DNA from: Desulfobacula sp.
Lineage (GTDB): Bacteria > Desulfobacterota > Desulfobacteria > Desulfobacterales > Desulfobacteraceae
DNA: 27,334 nt
Direction: 5' to 3'
Assembly: GCF_021107415.1 (NCBI RefSeq)
Contig: NZ_JAIOSW010000346.1
Coordinates: 1-27,334 of the forward strand
The stretch's first letter is position 1. The number at the start of each line of letters is the position of its first letter. Shown here in pieces: positions 8,802-18,700 of this stretch. The notes below the pieces were generated by a model that did not search any database, was not told where the DNA came from, and was given only the letters and a program-made list of their open reading frames with translations. The position numbers and the translations under genes were made by a program.

Positions 8802-10540
8802 GGTTCCAACCCCATCCCCATTTTCTCCCATGCCTTGATACCTCCGGCAAACACCATAACCTTTTCATGTCCTCTTTCCAAAAGCCTGAAAGCGGTCTCT
8901 TCATCATACCTGCGGCTGATATTGCGGCCATACACAACAATGGGCCGGTCAACCTCAAGCTGGCTGTAGCGCATCATATAGATAAAATCAAACAGGGATG
9001 GCGGCAAGTTATTTGCTCCGGCAATGTGATGCTGGTTGAAAAATTCGGTGGGCCGGGCATCAAAAAACAGGGCTTGCCGAGTTTCAAACAGCTGTCGGGC
9101 CCGATCAATGTCCACATGGACCGCTGGTGAGCGAAGCCATATCTTAGGGACGACATTAACGCCGCCCGGGCTGACAAAATTATACACCAAACCCAGAACA
9201 ATGCCCGCAATGAGAATCAACAACATATCCATGAAGCTGACCTTCTTAGATTGTGCTATTGTCTTTGTAATGGCGGTTTTAATGCGCTCACCGGCCTTTT
9301 CCAGGGTAACTGTGTAACGTCTGCTGTCCGAAAGTGCTTTGATGGTATTTTCCAACTCAATATTCTTTTTCTCCCGGGTCTCATTGAGTCTTTGTATGAT
9401 TTCAAAGGACTTGCTGTTCCTGAGAAACACCAGAAAATTCTTTGTAAAAGCTGCAAACAGCTCAAGCTCTCCTGGACTGTACGGGGTCTGGGTGAGCCGT
9501 TCGCCAAGGCCAACAACACCCATGGCGGTTTCATCCACTTTAAAAATAAGCCCAATGGCAGTTTCAGGCAGAAAAGGCTTGAAGCAATCCATTTGTTGCG
9601 CCGATAAAATAAAGGCCTGCATCGGCTCTAGCTGCAACGCCCGGATAGATGCAAAGGCATTACCAATGCCCATCTGAGCCTGTTCTAACGATTGTTCAGT
9701 CCCCTGGGCCATCTCAAGGTTGCGATAGGTCATGTGCACCTTTTCCATGGCCTTGTCAAAATAAAAAATATAACCGCCCCCGGCACCGAAAATACCCAAC
9801 AGCACCAGAAGGAAAGAATCGACTACGCCGGTACTCTCTTTGAGTGTGCTGAGTTCAGTAAAGATGTCATTAAACCCGGAAAGGCGAAAAAGGCTATGAT
9901 CCAAATCCTTTTGGGTGGCTTCCATGCCAAGGGCCTGGTCCACAGACCGGTCCATCGCTTCATTCAAATCCTTTTTAAGTCCCTGCATCTTACGCTGGGC
10001 CATAACCGACTGCAGTGCAAAAATCATATTGTCGGTCAGGTTCAAAAGAAAATTGATCTCGTCATCCATATAGGTATCACTGATAATTTTGGAACCAAGC
10101 CCGATAATTCCTGAAATTTCTTTGCCCATCCGCCACCCGATCAATATCCTGATACCGGCATCATTCAATTGGAGTGATAGTTTATCATCGGTTTCGATGA
10201 TGCGAAGATCCGCATGAACTCGGTAGTTTGTTATTTGCAGTGCGGAAAAATATTCTTGATTAAGTGCCTTAAAATTATTTTCGACAAAAACTATTGCTCC
10301 GGCATCTAAACCGCGGCTGACCATTTTAACCATTGGATTCTCAGGGTGGATTATACCGGAAAAGCCACGGGTAATCCCCAAAGTTCCAATGGCTGTCAAA
10401 AGACATGCCTCGATTATTCTTTCACAGGAGTCTATTTGGCTGAATTCCAGGCGTGCCTCACAAATAGATTTACGATGAAAATGCCGACGTCCAGAGGATG
10501 ATGGCCCTTTCATACTGCCTGACGGTGTTTCTTTTTTCAT
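8798..10540 (-). CDS. GAF-like sensor, transmembrane helix and periplasmic rhodanese-like domain fusion
   Basis: Protein of 580 residues. The N-terminal ~420 residues look like two successive GAF-like regions joined by a coiled-coil stretch (segments such as VVGLGERLTQTPYSPGELELFAAFTKN in shape), without kinase or cyclase output. A single hydrophobic helix follows at about 437-455, preceded by a basic segment (KTIAQSKK), so the N-terminus should be cytoplasmic and the C-terminus periplasmic. Residues 475-580 form a rhodanese fold (LFFDARPTEFFNQHHIAGANNLP; later FAGGIKAWEKMG). Where active rhodaneses carry the catalytic Cys after the VVY strand, this protein has Gly538 (IVVYGRN), so sulfurtransferase activity is unlikely. 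It overlaps the redoxin gene upstream and the MauE/DoxX gene downstream by 4 bases each. The GAF assignment is by general pattern only. Confidence 0.75.
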   Translation of the reverse strand: MKKETPSGSMKGPSSSGRRHFHRKSICEARLEFSQIDSCERIIEACLLTAIGTLGITRGFSGIIHPENPMVKMVSRGLDAGAIVFVENNFKALNQEYFSALQITNYRVHADLRIIETDDKLSLQLNDAGIRILIGWRMGKEISGIIGLGSKIISDTYMDDEINFLLNLTDNMIFALQSVMAQRKMQGLKKDLNEAMDRSVDQALGMEATQKDLDHSLFRLSGFNDIFTELSTLKESTGVVDSFLLVLLGIFGAGGGYIFYFDKAMEKVHMTYRNLEMAQGTEQSLEQAQMGIGNAFASIRALQLEPMQAFILSAQQMDCFKPFLPETAIGLIFKVDETAMGVVGLGERLTQTPYSPGELELFAAFTKNFLVFLRNSKSFEIIQRLNETREKKNIELENTIKALSDSRRYTVTLEKAGERIKTAITKTIAQSKKVSFMDMLLILIAGIVLGLVYNFVSPGGVNVVPKIWLRSPAVHVDIDRARQLFETRQALFFDARPTEFFNQHHIAGANNLPPSLFDFIYMMRYSQLEVDRPIVVYGRNISRRYDEETAFRLLERGHEKVMVFAGGIKAWEKMGMGLEP

Positions 10541-11127
10541 TTGTTGACGGGTGGTGCCTTGGCGGACATCTTCTTAAGAGCAGCAAAAAATTTGTCCATA
10601 TCCTTAATAATACCCAGATGGGCATAAAGCACCTGTCCATCTTTTGTGACCACCATGTTATAGGGTGTTCGCGGCTGACCCAATTTTTTGTGGATAAGAA
10701 ATTTTTCATCCGGCAGAATCGGATATGGAACCTTGGATTGCTTCATATAATAGTCCACTTCCATGGGTGTGCCACCAGCTGTTATACCTAAAAATTTTAC
10801 TTTCCGGGACAGGTCGGCATTTTTATTGATCCGGTGAAACAGGCGGTTGATATGGGGCCTTTGTTTGTGGCACAGAGGACAATAGACGCCCAGAATCTCA
10901 AGCACAATCAACTGAGCATCAACATCCTTAATTGAAAACCGGGTCCTGTCACCGATACCAAGATAGAGACCGTCCTTTTTCGATGCAGGCGCGTCCAGAA
11001 TAATTTCCGGCAGGTTTTCGCCAGGTTTAGAAGGAGTGCCACAGAATCCGTCTTGCAGTTGCAGGCTGAAAAAAAATAGAATGACCAAAAAGCCGATAAC
11101 CTGATTTTTCAAACAAACCATGGACAT
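10537..11127 (-). CDS. TlpA/AhpC-like periplasmic redoxin with CPLC active site
   Basis: Thioredoxin-fold protein of 196 residues. A hydrophobic N-terminal segment (about residues 8-25) serves as signal peptide or anchor. The active site is C83-P-L-C86 in LEILGVYCPLCHKQRP, and the matching cis-proline region is RTPYNMVVTKDG, so it is a thiol-disulfide protein acting on the outer side of the membrane. The insertion between these motifs is typical of the TlpA/ResA group. I chose the ATG at 11127, which has GGAGG 5 bases before it; the longer frame from 11139 starts inside that ribosome site. Its stop overlaps the start of the rhodanese-fusion gene. A MauE/DoxX protein two genes on may supply or receive electrons. 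Confidence 0.85.
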   Translation of the reverse strand: MSMVCLKNQVIGFLVILFFFSLQLQDGFCGTPSKPGENLPEIILDAPASKKDGLYLGIGDRTRFSIKDVDAQLIVLEILGVYCPLCHKQRPHINRLFHRINKNADLSRKVKFLGITAGGTPMEVDYYMKQSKVPYPILPDEKFLIHKKLGQPRTPYNMVVTKDGQVLYAHLGIIKDMDKFFAALKKMSAKAPPVNK

Positions 11128-11199
11128 GATCACCTCCATATCTTAAATACTGATCCTTTGTTCACATAGTATAACAATACCCTGTGCTCCCCATGGAGG

Positions 11200-11928
11200 C
11201 TATCCGGCCTCCAGATAAGCTTTCGCATCTTCTTTGTCGGCAAAAACTTTGGCAAAGCGAGTGATACCCACCATTTTAAAAATCTCCTGGAAATTTTCGG
11301 AGATACCTGAAACAACCACCTTCTGCTGCTTTTTTTTGCTTTGAGAAAGCAATTGAACCAGAACGGCAATACCAGCACCATTGATGGAGGTATTTTCGTT
11401 AAAGCTCAGCAGAATATTGATGGCGTCCTCATCGCAAGCCTGCTCGTAAGCCGCCATCAACTGCTTTTCTGCCCTGGCATTAACATTCCCTAAGATTTTG
11501 ATGACATGAATGTTATCCTCCTGCCGATATTCAGCGACTGAAACAAGGGTTTTGGTAATATTGAGCCGCTCCTGGGCCCGGCGCAATGCCGCATCCAGGG
11601 CCGACCGGCTGATGGGCTTGTTAATAAAATCGGTGGCCTCGTGATTCAGGGCCTCAACAGCCAGATCCATGTCTCCATGGCCGGTCATAATGATCACTTC
11701 GGTTTCCGGAGCCTGGCCTTTGATTCGATCCAAAACTGCAAACCCGTCCATTCCAGGCATCTTGATATCCGTAAACACAATGGTGGGCTTTTCGGTTTCA
11801 AATAATTTCATGCCCTCAGCGCCATTTTCCGCAAGCATTACACCATGTCCATAGAATTTCAGAAAAAGTTCAAACATGCTGAGCGTTGGTTTGTCGTCAT
11901 CGATGACCAGTATTTTACGTATTGTCAT
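11200..11928 (-). CDS. Receiver-STAS response regulator (module A)
   Basis: Protein of 242 residues. Residues 1-120 form a receiver domain: acidic triad IDDDK, phospho-acceptor Asp54 (VFTDIKMPG), Thr in IIMTGHGD and Lys104 (INKPIS). Residues about 135-242 form a STAS domain (LLSFNENTSINGAGIAVLV, then the helix-strand repeat ending near FKMVGITRFAKVF). In anti-anti-sigma factors such as SpoIIAA the loop reads D-S-S-G with the first Ser phosphorylated; here it is N183-G-A-G, so both the Asp and the phosphorylatable Ser are absent. Output is therefore probably by protein-protein contact switched by the receiver. It lies 12 bases after kinase A, its evident partner. There is no DNA-binding domain. 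A homologue with the same domain order is at 19098-19796. Confidence 0.88.
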   Translation of the reverse strand: MTIRKILVIDDDKPTLSMFELFLKFYGHGVMLAENGAEGMKLFETEKPTIVFTDIKMPGMDGFAVLDRIKGQAPETEVIIMTGHGDMDLAVEALNHEATDFINKPISRSALDAALRRAQERLNITKTLVSVAEYRQEDNIHVIKILGNVNARAEKQLMAAYEQACDEDAINILLSFNENTSINGAGIAVLVQLLSQSKKKQQKVVVSGISENFQEIFKMVGITRFAKVFADKEDAKAYLEAG

Positions 11929-11940
11929 ATTTGCTATACC

Positions 11941-13809
11941 TCATGTGGCTGCCGGAAAGCTCAATCGAAAGGTAGTTCCCTGCCCTTCAAAGCTTTCGAT
12001 GTTGATCTTGCCACCATAATCCTCAACAATACCGTTGGTGATGGAAAGACCCAGCCCCATGCCCTCCCCCATCTTTTTGGTAGTAAAAAAGGCCTCAAAA
12101 ATCCGTTCCTTTAAAGCTGTGTCCATACCGATGCCGGTATCTGAAACAGCCAGCATAACCTGGCCGGCCCGGGCATGGGTTTCAATCAAAATACGATTGC
12201 CGTTGTCGGGTCCACCCGCCTCAAGTTTCTGATTAATGGCATCCCGTGCATTGGTAATCAGGTTGAAAATTACCTGCTCAATACGATTGCGGTGGGCCAG
12301 GATAAAAGGGATATCTTCGTCGATTTTAAGTTGAATATCAATATTTTGCAACCTAAGCTGTCGGCCGATAATGTCCAGCACACCTTGAACAGGCTTGTTG
12401 ATATTGATTTTTTCTTTTGTAAAATCCGCCTTACGGCCAAAATCCCTGAGGCGGCGGATGATATCCACAGCCCGATCCACCTGGCTGCTAACCTCTTTTA
12501 CGATCTGCAACAGATCCTTGTCAGAAATTTTCTCTTTCTTTTCAATCATCATGTCAATAAATTCATTGCCCATTTTGATGGCATTTAAGGGCTGATTCAA
12601 TTCATGGGCAATCCCTGCGGACATCTCCCCCAGAGTAGTCATTTTGCTGGCCTGAATGAGCTGGTTATCCTTTTCCACCATCTCGGTGATATCTGTGGTA
12701 GCCAGAATTACCGCATCCCTGTTCTGATATCTGACCGGGCATGCATGAACATTCACATAAAGAAGATCTCCTCCTTTTTTCCGGCATTGGACCTTGGAAC
12801 CGATAGTGGTGATCTTTCCGGCATGCTCCGCTTGAAAATCAGCCTGCTGAACCTCATCCAGCTCAAAGGACCCAATTTCGGTAAAGGTTTTTCCAATCAA
12901 ATTTTCTTTTGTGTATTCATAGGTCTCTTCCGCACTGGGATTGGCGCTGAGAATAGTTAAAGTTTCACGATCCAGTACAAAGATGGGATTGGGGCCACCA
13001 GTAAAAAGGGAACGGTACTTGCTCTCTGATTCCTTGAGTTTAGCCTGTGAATCCATAATGCGGTTGGTCATGTTCATAAATGAGTTGCTCAGCTGCTGAA
13101 CCTCATCTTTGACACCCATGCGATCGACACGGCCCAAATTTTGCGTAATGTCGAAGTTGCCGCGGCTGATCTCATCCGACACCTTGATCAGTTCTGTAAT
13201 GGGCCGGGTGATATACTTGGACAAGTAATGGCTGATGATAAAAAACAGGATGGTTACTGCTGAAACAAACCCCAGAAAAGTGGTGCGCAGCTTTCCAATG
13301 AGTTGGTCAATGTGCTGTTTCTTCAGTCCTACATGTACCGATCCAATGCGATAAAGGCCTTCGGTAACAGGTATGGCCACATCATATACAAATTTGCCAT
13401 CCAGACGCAGCAACTCGATATCATAGGTTTTTTCCGGGTCAATAGGATTGATATTGAGCAAATCCACGGGGAATTCGGTGGTAAAAGTATGGGCCAGAAT
13501 CTTGCCTTGCTTATCCGTGATATAGACATAGCCCATGAGATGCTTTCGTACGCCCAGCCGGGCATCAAATATCAGGCTGATCAATTTGGGAATATCCTTT
13601 GTGAGGATGTAGCCTCTGCTGCTCTCGGCAATGCTGTGACCGATCCCCAGACCCCGCTCCTTGAGCTCGGAAGTCAGACTGGAAATGAGCACCCAGCGAG
13701 TAAACAGGGCAATGAGCACGCTGATCAATAAAATAACAGCTGTAATTAAAAAAAAGATCTTGTTCTTCAGGTTTGTATTTTCCACGCTGCTGATCAATCG
13801 TTTAACCAT
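11941..13809 (-). CDS. Sensor histidine kinase with periplasmic sensor, HAMP and PAS domains (module A)
   Basis: Inner-membrane kinase of 622 residues. Transmembrane helices at about 17-40 and 176-195 enclose a periplasmic sensor domain of about 135 residues that resembles a single Cache fold (YVYITDKQGKILAHTFT; later YRIGSVHVGL). HAMP (about 196-250) and PAS (about 262-380) domains follow, then the HisKA helix with His402 (GIAHELNQPLNAI) and the ATPase domain with N-box (VIFNLITNARDA), G1 (VSDTGIGMD) and G2 (GEGMGLGLSI). It overlaps the binding-protein gene upstream by 16 bases, so the lipoprotein and kinase are made together, which supports the lipoprotein presenting ligand to the periplasmic domain. 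GGAAG precedes the ATG. Receiver-STAS protein A follows 12 bases later. Confidence 0.92.
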   Translation of the reverse strand: MVKRLISSVENTNLKNKIFFLITAVILLISVLIALFTRWVLISSLTSELKERGLGIGHSIAESSRGYILTKDIPKLISLIFDARLGVRKHLMGYVYITDKQGKILAHTFTTEFPVDLLNINPIDPEKTYDIELLRLDGKFVYDVAIPVTEGLYRIGSVHVGLKKQHIDQLIGKLRTTFLGFVSAVTILFFIISHYLSKYITRPITELIKVSDEISRGNFDITQNLGRVDRMGVKDEVQQLSNSFMNMTNRIMDSQAKLKESESKYRSLFTGGPNPIFVLDRETLTILSANPSAEETYEYTKENLIGKTFTEIGSFELDEVQQADFQAEHAGKITTIGSKVQCRKKGGDLLYVNVHACPVRYQNRDAVILATTDITEMVEKDNQLIQASKMTTLGEMSAGIAHELNQPLNAIKMGNEFIDMMIEKKEKISDKDLLQIVKEVSSQVDRAVDIIRRLRDFGRKADFTKEKININKPVQGVLDIIGRQLRLQNIDIQLKIDEDIPFILAHRNRIEQVIFNLITNARDAINQKLEAGGPDNGNRILIETHARAGQVMLAVSDTGIGMDTALKERIFEAFFTTKKMGEGMGLGLSITNGIVEDYGGKINIESFEGQGTTFRLSFPAAT

Positions 13810-14993
13810 ACAAACTTCCCATTTTTCAGATAAGTAAAGTACACCCGTTCCAATCCCTGATGATCCCGAGAATTGAAGGACAAGGGATTGGCAATGCCCA
13901 GGTCCAGTTGCCGGATCGTTTCGATGGCATTAATGAACTTTTCACGATCCAGATCCTTTCCAGCCCGTCTGAGCCCTTCCACAAGCACCCTGGCATTGAC
14001 ATAGCCTTCCAGGCTGACAAAATTGGGGCGATCCAGGGGGTAATATTTCTTCAGCAACTCAATGTATTCCCTGGTACCCCACAGATCTTTATCAGTTTCA
14101 GATGCTTCAGGCGGTGGTACCACCTGTGTAACGATGATCTGTTCATCGGTATGTCCCAGTATCCTTGCCAACTCATCCGCCCCCACAAAGGAGACATTAT
14201 AAAACACAGATGAAAAACCTTTTGATCTGGCCAGCCTGATGAATTTGGCGCAGGGTTCATAGGTGCCGATCATCACCACAGCCTGGGCTCCCTTTGTCAT
14301 AATTTTCTCCAGGCCTTCCTCTACATCCAGGGTGCCACGGATATAAGAACCCGTTGCCACCGGCACCAGGCCGTATGGCTTCAACGCAATCTCGGTTCCC
14401 TTTAAACCATCAAACCCGTAAGCATCGTACTGATAAAACACGGCTATTTTTGAAAATTTTATTTCTTCCACCAGATGCTTCACGGCAGCGCCAGTCTCCT
14501 GGTAATAGGATGCGCGGACATTGATCAGGTACCGTTTAAGCGGCTCCCTAAGAGCATTGGCGCCGGTAAACATCCCCACAACGGGAATCCTGGCATCCTC
14601 CACCAGGGGTACAATCTTAACAGTGGTAGGAGTACCCACATAACCGAACAGACAAAAAACCTTGTCTTTAACAATGAGCTTCTGGGTATTGGCTACGCAC
14701 AGAGGGGGATCATACCCGTCATCATAGGCGATGACCTTGATTTTACGTTGGTAAATCCCCCCTTTATCATTCACATGATTTATATAAGCAAGGGCACCAT
14801 GAAGGGTTTGTGTACCAAGGTATCCGGCATGTCCGCCTAGGGCCAGTGATGATCCAATAAGTATCTGATCACTGGTTATTCCAAATGTTCGAGAACTTGC
14901 CATCCTGTTATCGGTGGTATTCTCACAGGAATTAAAAAAAATAGACAGGATAAAAACAATTCCAATATATCTTATAGTCTGCTTCTTTTCCAA
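13794..14993 (-). CDS. Peripla_BP_6-type substrate-binding lipoprotein (module A)
   Basis: Periplasmic binding protein of 399 residues of the branched-chain amino acid/amide (LivK/AmiC) fold. A basic N-terminus and hydrophobic segment lead to a lipobox-like FNSC at about residue 23, so it is probably a lipoprotein. Family hallmarks are ILIGSSLALGGHAGYLGTQ at the start of lobe 1, VGTPTTV, RASYYQET and FYQYDAYGFDGLKG at the lobe junction, and the C-terminal GYVNARVLVEGLRRAGKD helix. The start is TTG (14991-14993) with AAGGAG 6 bases upstream; there is no better ATG. No ABC permease or ATPase gene is near, and the gene overlaps a histidine kinase, so a sensory rather than transport role is likely. 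The ligand cannot be read from the sequence. Confidence 0.9.
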   Translation of the reverse strand: MEKKQTIRYIGIVFILSIFFNSCENTTDNRMASSRTFGITSDQILIGSSLALGGHAGYLGTQTLHGALAYINHVNDKGGIYQRKIKVIAYDDGYDPPLCVANTQKLIVKDKVFCLFGYVGTPTTVKIVPLVEDARIPVVGMFTGANALREPLKRYLINVRASYYQETGAAVKHLVEEIKFSKIAVFYQYDAYGFDGLKGTEIALKPYGLVPVATGSYIRGTLDVEEGLEKIMTKGAQAVVMIGTYEPCAKFIRLARSKGFSSVFYNVSFVGADELARILGHTDEQIIVTQVVPPPEASETDKDLWGTREYIELLKKYYPLDRPNFVSLEGYVNARVLVEGLRRAGKDLDREKFINAIETIRQLDLGIANPLSFNSRDHQGLERVYFTYLKNGKFVWLND

Positions 14994-15011
14994 AGAATGT
15001 CTCCTTCTATC

Positions 15012-15716
15012 TTATTCCCTAATATATTTTTTCAAAAAGTCAGGCTCGTTCTCGATAAAAATCCGGGTTACCATGCTGCCTTCTGTAACACCGTTTGTGC
15101 CGGTAGCTGTTATTTGATGGTCCCCGATGGAGAGACGGACGGCTATTTTTTTCCCTCTGCCCAGTTCACCGTCGATATTGCTGGTCCAAACAATTCCGTC
15201 AGAAAAATCACCGGCAACAGACAAAGCTACACCTTCAAGCAGAATAGGAAAATCCGATGTATAAAAATACTGCCCATATCTGGGTGTTCGGATAAAAATT
15301 TCTGTTGAATCGTCTTCTTCAATATCAATATCTTTTGACAATTTCATATAGTCGTCTAAATGAATTTTTGGAATAAAGTCCAGTTTTTTCTTTAAATAGA
15401 ATAACCGGATCTCCTTTTTTATTTTAGGCAGATTTTTATAATCTGACTTTTCATATTTATTAAACACTTTGATGATTTCGATAACCTTTTCATACTCTTT
15501 TGCTGCATATAATTTAAGCAGCTGGTTGTATCGATCATCAATTTTTGCAATGAATTCGAGTTTTATTCTTTCCTTTTCAAGCTGTGCTGCTTTCCTTTGT
15601 ATTGATTCAGATCTCAAATCAATTATCAGCTTGAATACCAGATTAAATAAAACAAAGAAAAAAATGGCCAAAATTATGACAATTTGAATGGAATAGGTTA
15701 TTTTTTTAGAAGGCAT
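15012..15716 (-). CDS. Membrane-anchored protein with C-terminal Ig-like domain, function unknown
   Basis: Protein of 234 residues. A basic N-terminus and one hydrophobic helix (about residues 8-32) anchor it, followed by a charged helical region (about 36-110) that may form a coiled coil. Residues about 140-222 look like a bacterial Ig-like beta-sandwich: FIRTPRYGQYF, then a strand pair ending IVWTSNIDGELGRG and SIGDHQITATGTNG, a pattern seen in Ig-like repeats of surface proteins. The anchor orientation is probably N-in, with the Ig-like part in the periplasm. It lies between the BTAD regulator (76 bases upstream) and binding lipoprotein A (18 bases downstream), so it is likely to be part of the same operon. 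A scaffold or ligand-contact role is possible but not shown. Confidence 0.75.
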   Translation of the reverse strand: MPSKKITYSIQIVIILAIFFFVLFNLVFKLIIDLRSESIQRKAAQLEKERIKLEFIAKIDDRYNQLLKLYAAKEYEKVIEIIKVFNKYEKSDYKNLPKIKKEIRLFYLKKKLDFIPKIHLDDYMKLSKDIDIEEDDSTEIFIRTPRYGQYFYTSDFPILLEGVALSVAGDFSDGIVWTSNIDGELGRGKKIAVRLSIGDHQITATGTNGVTEGSMVTRIFIENEPDFLKKYIRE

Positions 15717-15792
15717 ATCCTCATTAATACCCTTTAATTGTTACTTATAGCAATATATTCTAATGAATAAGATACCATCCGTAAAGGTTTTT

Positions 15793-18700
15793 TTACCTGA
15801 ATTTTATTTTACTATAGATATTAAAGGTTTGCACATCAGGTTCTGTCCCCAGATCTGTTTTTAATAAGGACCGGCACTCCCGAAAAACATCCATGGCCCT
15901 GTTTTTCTGACCGGAATCCGCATATAAAATCATCAGGTTCTGGTATGCTGGTTCAAAATAGGGATCTGCCGCAAGGATGAGCTGCCAGGTTTCCACAGCC
16001 TTGTCAATCTGATCCAGTTCTTCGTGAAGCATGGCCTTTTTTTGCAAAAGCTTACCATATCTCGCCTGGAAAAGATCCCTTTTCCTTGATATCCATTCCA
16101 GATAAGGTTCTTCTGCAAAATAATCTCCCTTATAGATCCCTACAGCCTTTTCATAAAATTTAAGGGCGGTTTCAAACTTGTTGTTTCTTTCATTTTCTAC
16201 AGCCCTTACACCAAAAGCAATAAATTCATCCACATCTATTGTGACAAGTTCAGGATCAAGGGATATCAACCCGGCCTTTTGAATAATATAAGAGTATCCA
16301 AATTCTTTTTTAGGATCGGGCTCTATTGCCTTGCGCAGGCGATGAAGGTTGATTTTAAAATTTTTATCTCCGGCTTTTGCCGTTGCTTTGGGCCATAAAT
16401 CATCAATTAAAATTTCTTTTGGGATATCCTTTGATCCGTGAAGTACAATTGATTTAAGCAGCAGTATGGGCCGTGCACCCTCAAATGCTTTATTGTCCAA
16501 CACCTTGTTGCCGCTAAGGATATTAAACTGCCCAAGGGTTTCTATCCTGATCCCGGGTAAAAGCCCTTTATACACGGGTCGTAAATTTTTAATGACCCTG
16601 TTTTTCCCTCTTTGTTTGCCAGAGGCCAGTATCCTGTCCATCTCTTCAAAGACCGATGCCTGATCACAGTGCAAAATCAGGGAGATAACATAGGGCTCAA
16701 TAGATTTAATTTTATCATATGCTGCCATCAAAAGAAGAACCTTGATTAACACCCTCTCACTAATCAGGGGGAAAAAAACGTACCCTTCCTGAAAAGCGTT
16801 TTCAAGTCCCCGGCTTAAATAGTTGAAAGCAGTCTCCATCTCATTAAGCTCCCAGGATATCAAGCCCAAAGCAAAACAGGCCTCGGAACAACAAAGATCA
16901 GACGAAATGCGCTCGAAATATTCAAGGGCCGGATTCAGCATATTTTTAGCCTTTAAAAATTCCTGATTCTTAAAAAGAATCATACCGGCAAGTTGTTGTG
17001 CTAAAAAATGATGGATATCCCCTTTTTGAGCCAGATCAAGTTCTTTTAACGCCTTTTGGATCTGGTGATCCGCCTCTTTGAGCTTTCTCTCCTGTAAAAA
17101 ACTTAAAGCCTTGATCCGGTGGGAAATCCCTTTATAGAAATCATTTCCTTCCAAAATTGAAAAATCATTGAGATGATTAGCCATCTGCTGTGCTTCATCA
17201 AATTTTTTTGTATAGACCAGGTGCAAGGCTTTGGCTTCGACAAATCCCGGGTATAAAAAAATCAAACCGAACTTCTCTATATCTGCTTCAGACCGGGTCA
17301 ACAATTGCCTGGCAACATCAAACCTGCCGTTTTTCAGAGCAAAATCGATATCAACAATGCCTTTCAGTGCCCTGTACTCCGGATGCTGTCCCTCTTTAGT
17401 GGTCTCTTTTATTTTTAACAACATCTGTCTTGCATTTACAAAATCTCCGGCCTGAACATATCCGAATGTCATGGTAATGGATGCATTGAGCACAAGGTCA
17501 GGGTTACTGATCTGCTTGCCTAGAAGAATAGCATTCCTGCAGGCAGATACTCCTTTTGGGATGTTTCCGTCACCTGCGATATAGCCTAAGCCTATCTTTT
17601 GCCACAACGATGCTCTTGCCCAGGGGTATCTACTTTTTTGACGAATAAGCCGGAGTTGTTTTTCGCCCTTTTTAATCCACTCCAGGATCATCCCGGAAGG
17701 CTGGCGGATAAATACCGCTGCCTCAATAAGATATGCGACGGATAACAGCATGCCTCGAAGATCATGGGCCTGTTCAAAAAGCACAAGAGCCTTTTGAAAA
17801 TCCCTGATATTCTTTTTCCCCCCCCTGATGCGCCGGGTCATGGTGAGAAAAAATATCAGCCAGGGATCATTCTGTATCATTTCATCCGGAAGGTGAGTAA
17901 TCCATTTTTCAAGCCCGGACATCTTTCCATTGACAATATAATCTGTCCCTTTGATTTTTATAATACCAACAATATCTGAAAAAGCATCTGCCTGGCTAAA
18001 ATAATTCATTGCCTGCTCATGATCTTTTCTTTCCCAGAAAAACTGCCCTGCTTTCCGATTGAGTGATTTGCAGGCTTCACTGCCTCTTGTTTTTAAAAAA
18101 TCCTGCAAAAGAAAATCCCTGAACAGGTTATGGTATTTAAATTTTGGACAGCTATAGTCTGAATCGATTCTCTGGATAAACAGGTTCCTTTTTTCAAGCT
18201 CGGTTAAAATCTCCAGAGCATCAACCGGTTCAAAAAGATGGTTTACTATCTCAAGATCAATGGTATCCAAAACAGATGTTTCCGTTAAAAATTCACGGAT
18301 CCGACCTGGAAGATTTTTGTAAATCTCATGTGAAAAATAATCAAAAACTTCCGAGGACAACCTGTCCGGAAGTTTTTGCAGGGTCTTAAACTGTCTTATG
18401 GATTCTGACACCAGTGTAAGCCCACCTGCCCATCCATCTGTAATCTGGTGAATCCTTTCTATATCAATGCTTTTGACTTGATCGTACCCTGCAAAAAATG
18501 ATCTGGTTTCTTCAAGGGTAAATGCAAGATCATCATTGTTGAGCACGAAGATATTATGTTCCATCTTAAGACGGGGGATATTGAACCGCGGCATGCTTCT
18601 GGAGAGAATAAAAAATTTTAGCTTGTCAAATCTACCGTTAAGGATACCTTTAATAAACTGAAATCCGGATGAAGTTTCATCAAGTGATTCAAACTCATCC

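Larger units (their letters stand above)
11200..14993 (-). repeat. Sensory module A: one copy of a tandem-duplicated three-gene cassette
   Basis: Binding lipoprotein, kinase and receiver-STAS genes in this order match module B (19098-22898) gene for gene, with near-equal lengths (399/403, 622/620 and 242/232 residues) and shared blocks such as GSSLALGGHAGYLGTQ. The copies are clearly diverged, so the duplication is old or one copy was acquired from a relative. Confidence 0.85.

Noticed and set aside
8798..9700. Several open frames on the plus strand opposite the rhodanese fusion and kinase genes
   Set aside because: They lie within well-supported minus-strand genes, show no recognisable domains and have no ribosome sites.
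15776..15792. Possible terminator behind the BTAD regulator gene
   Set aside because: The only pairing is a 4-5 bp AT-rich stem without a following U-tract, and the next gene is 76 bases away in the same direction.
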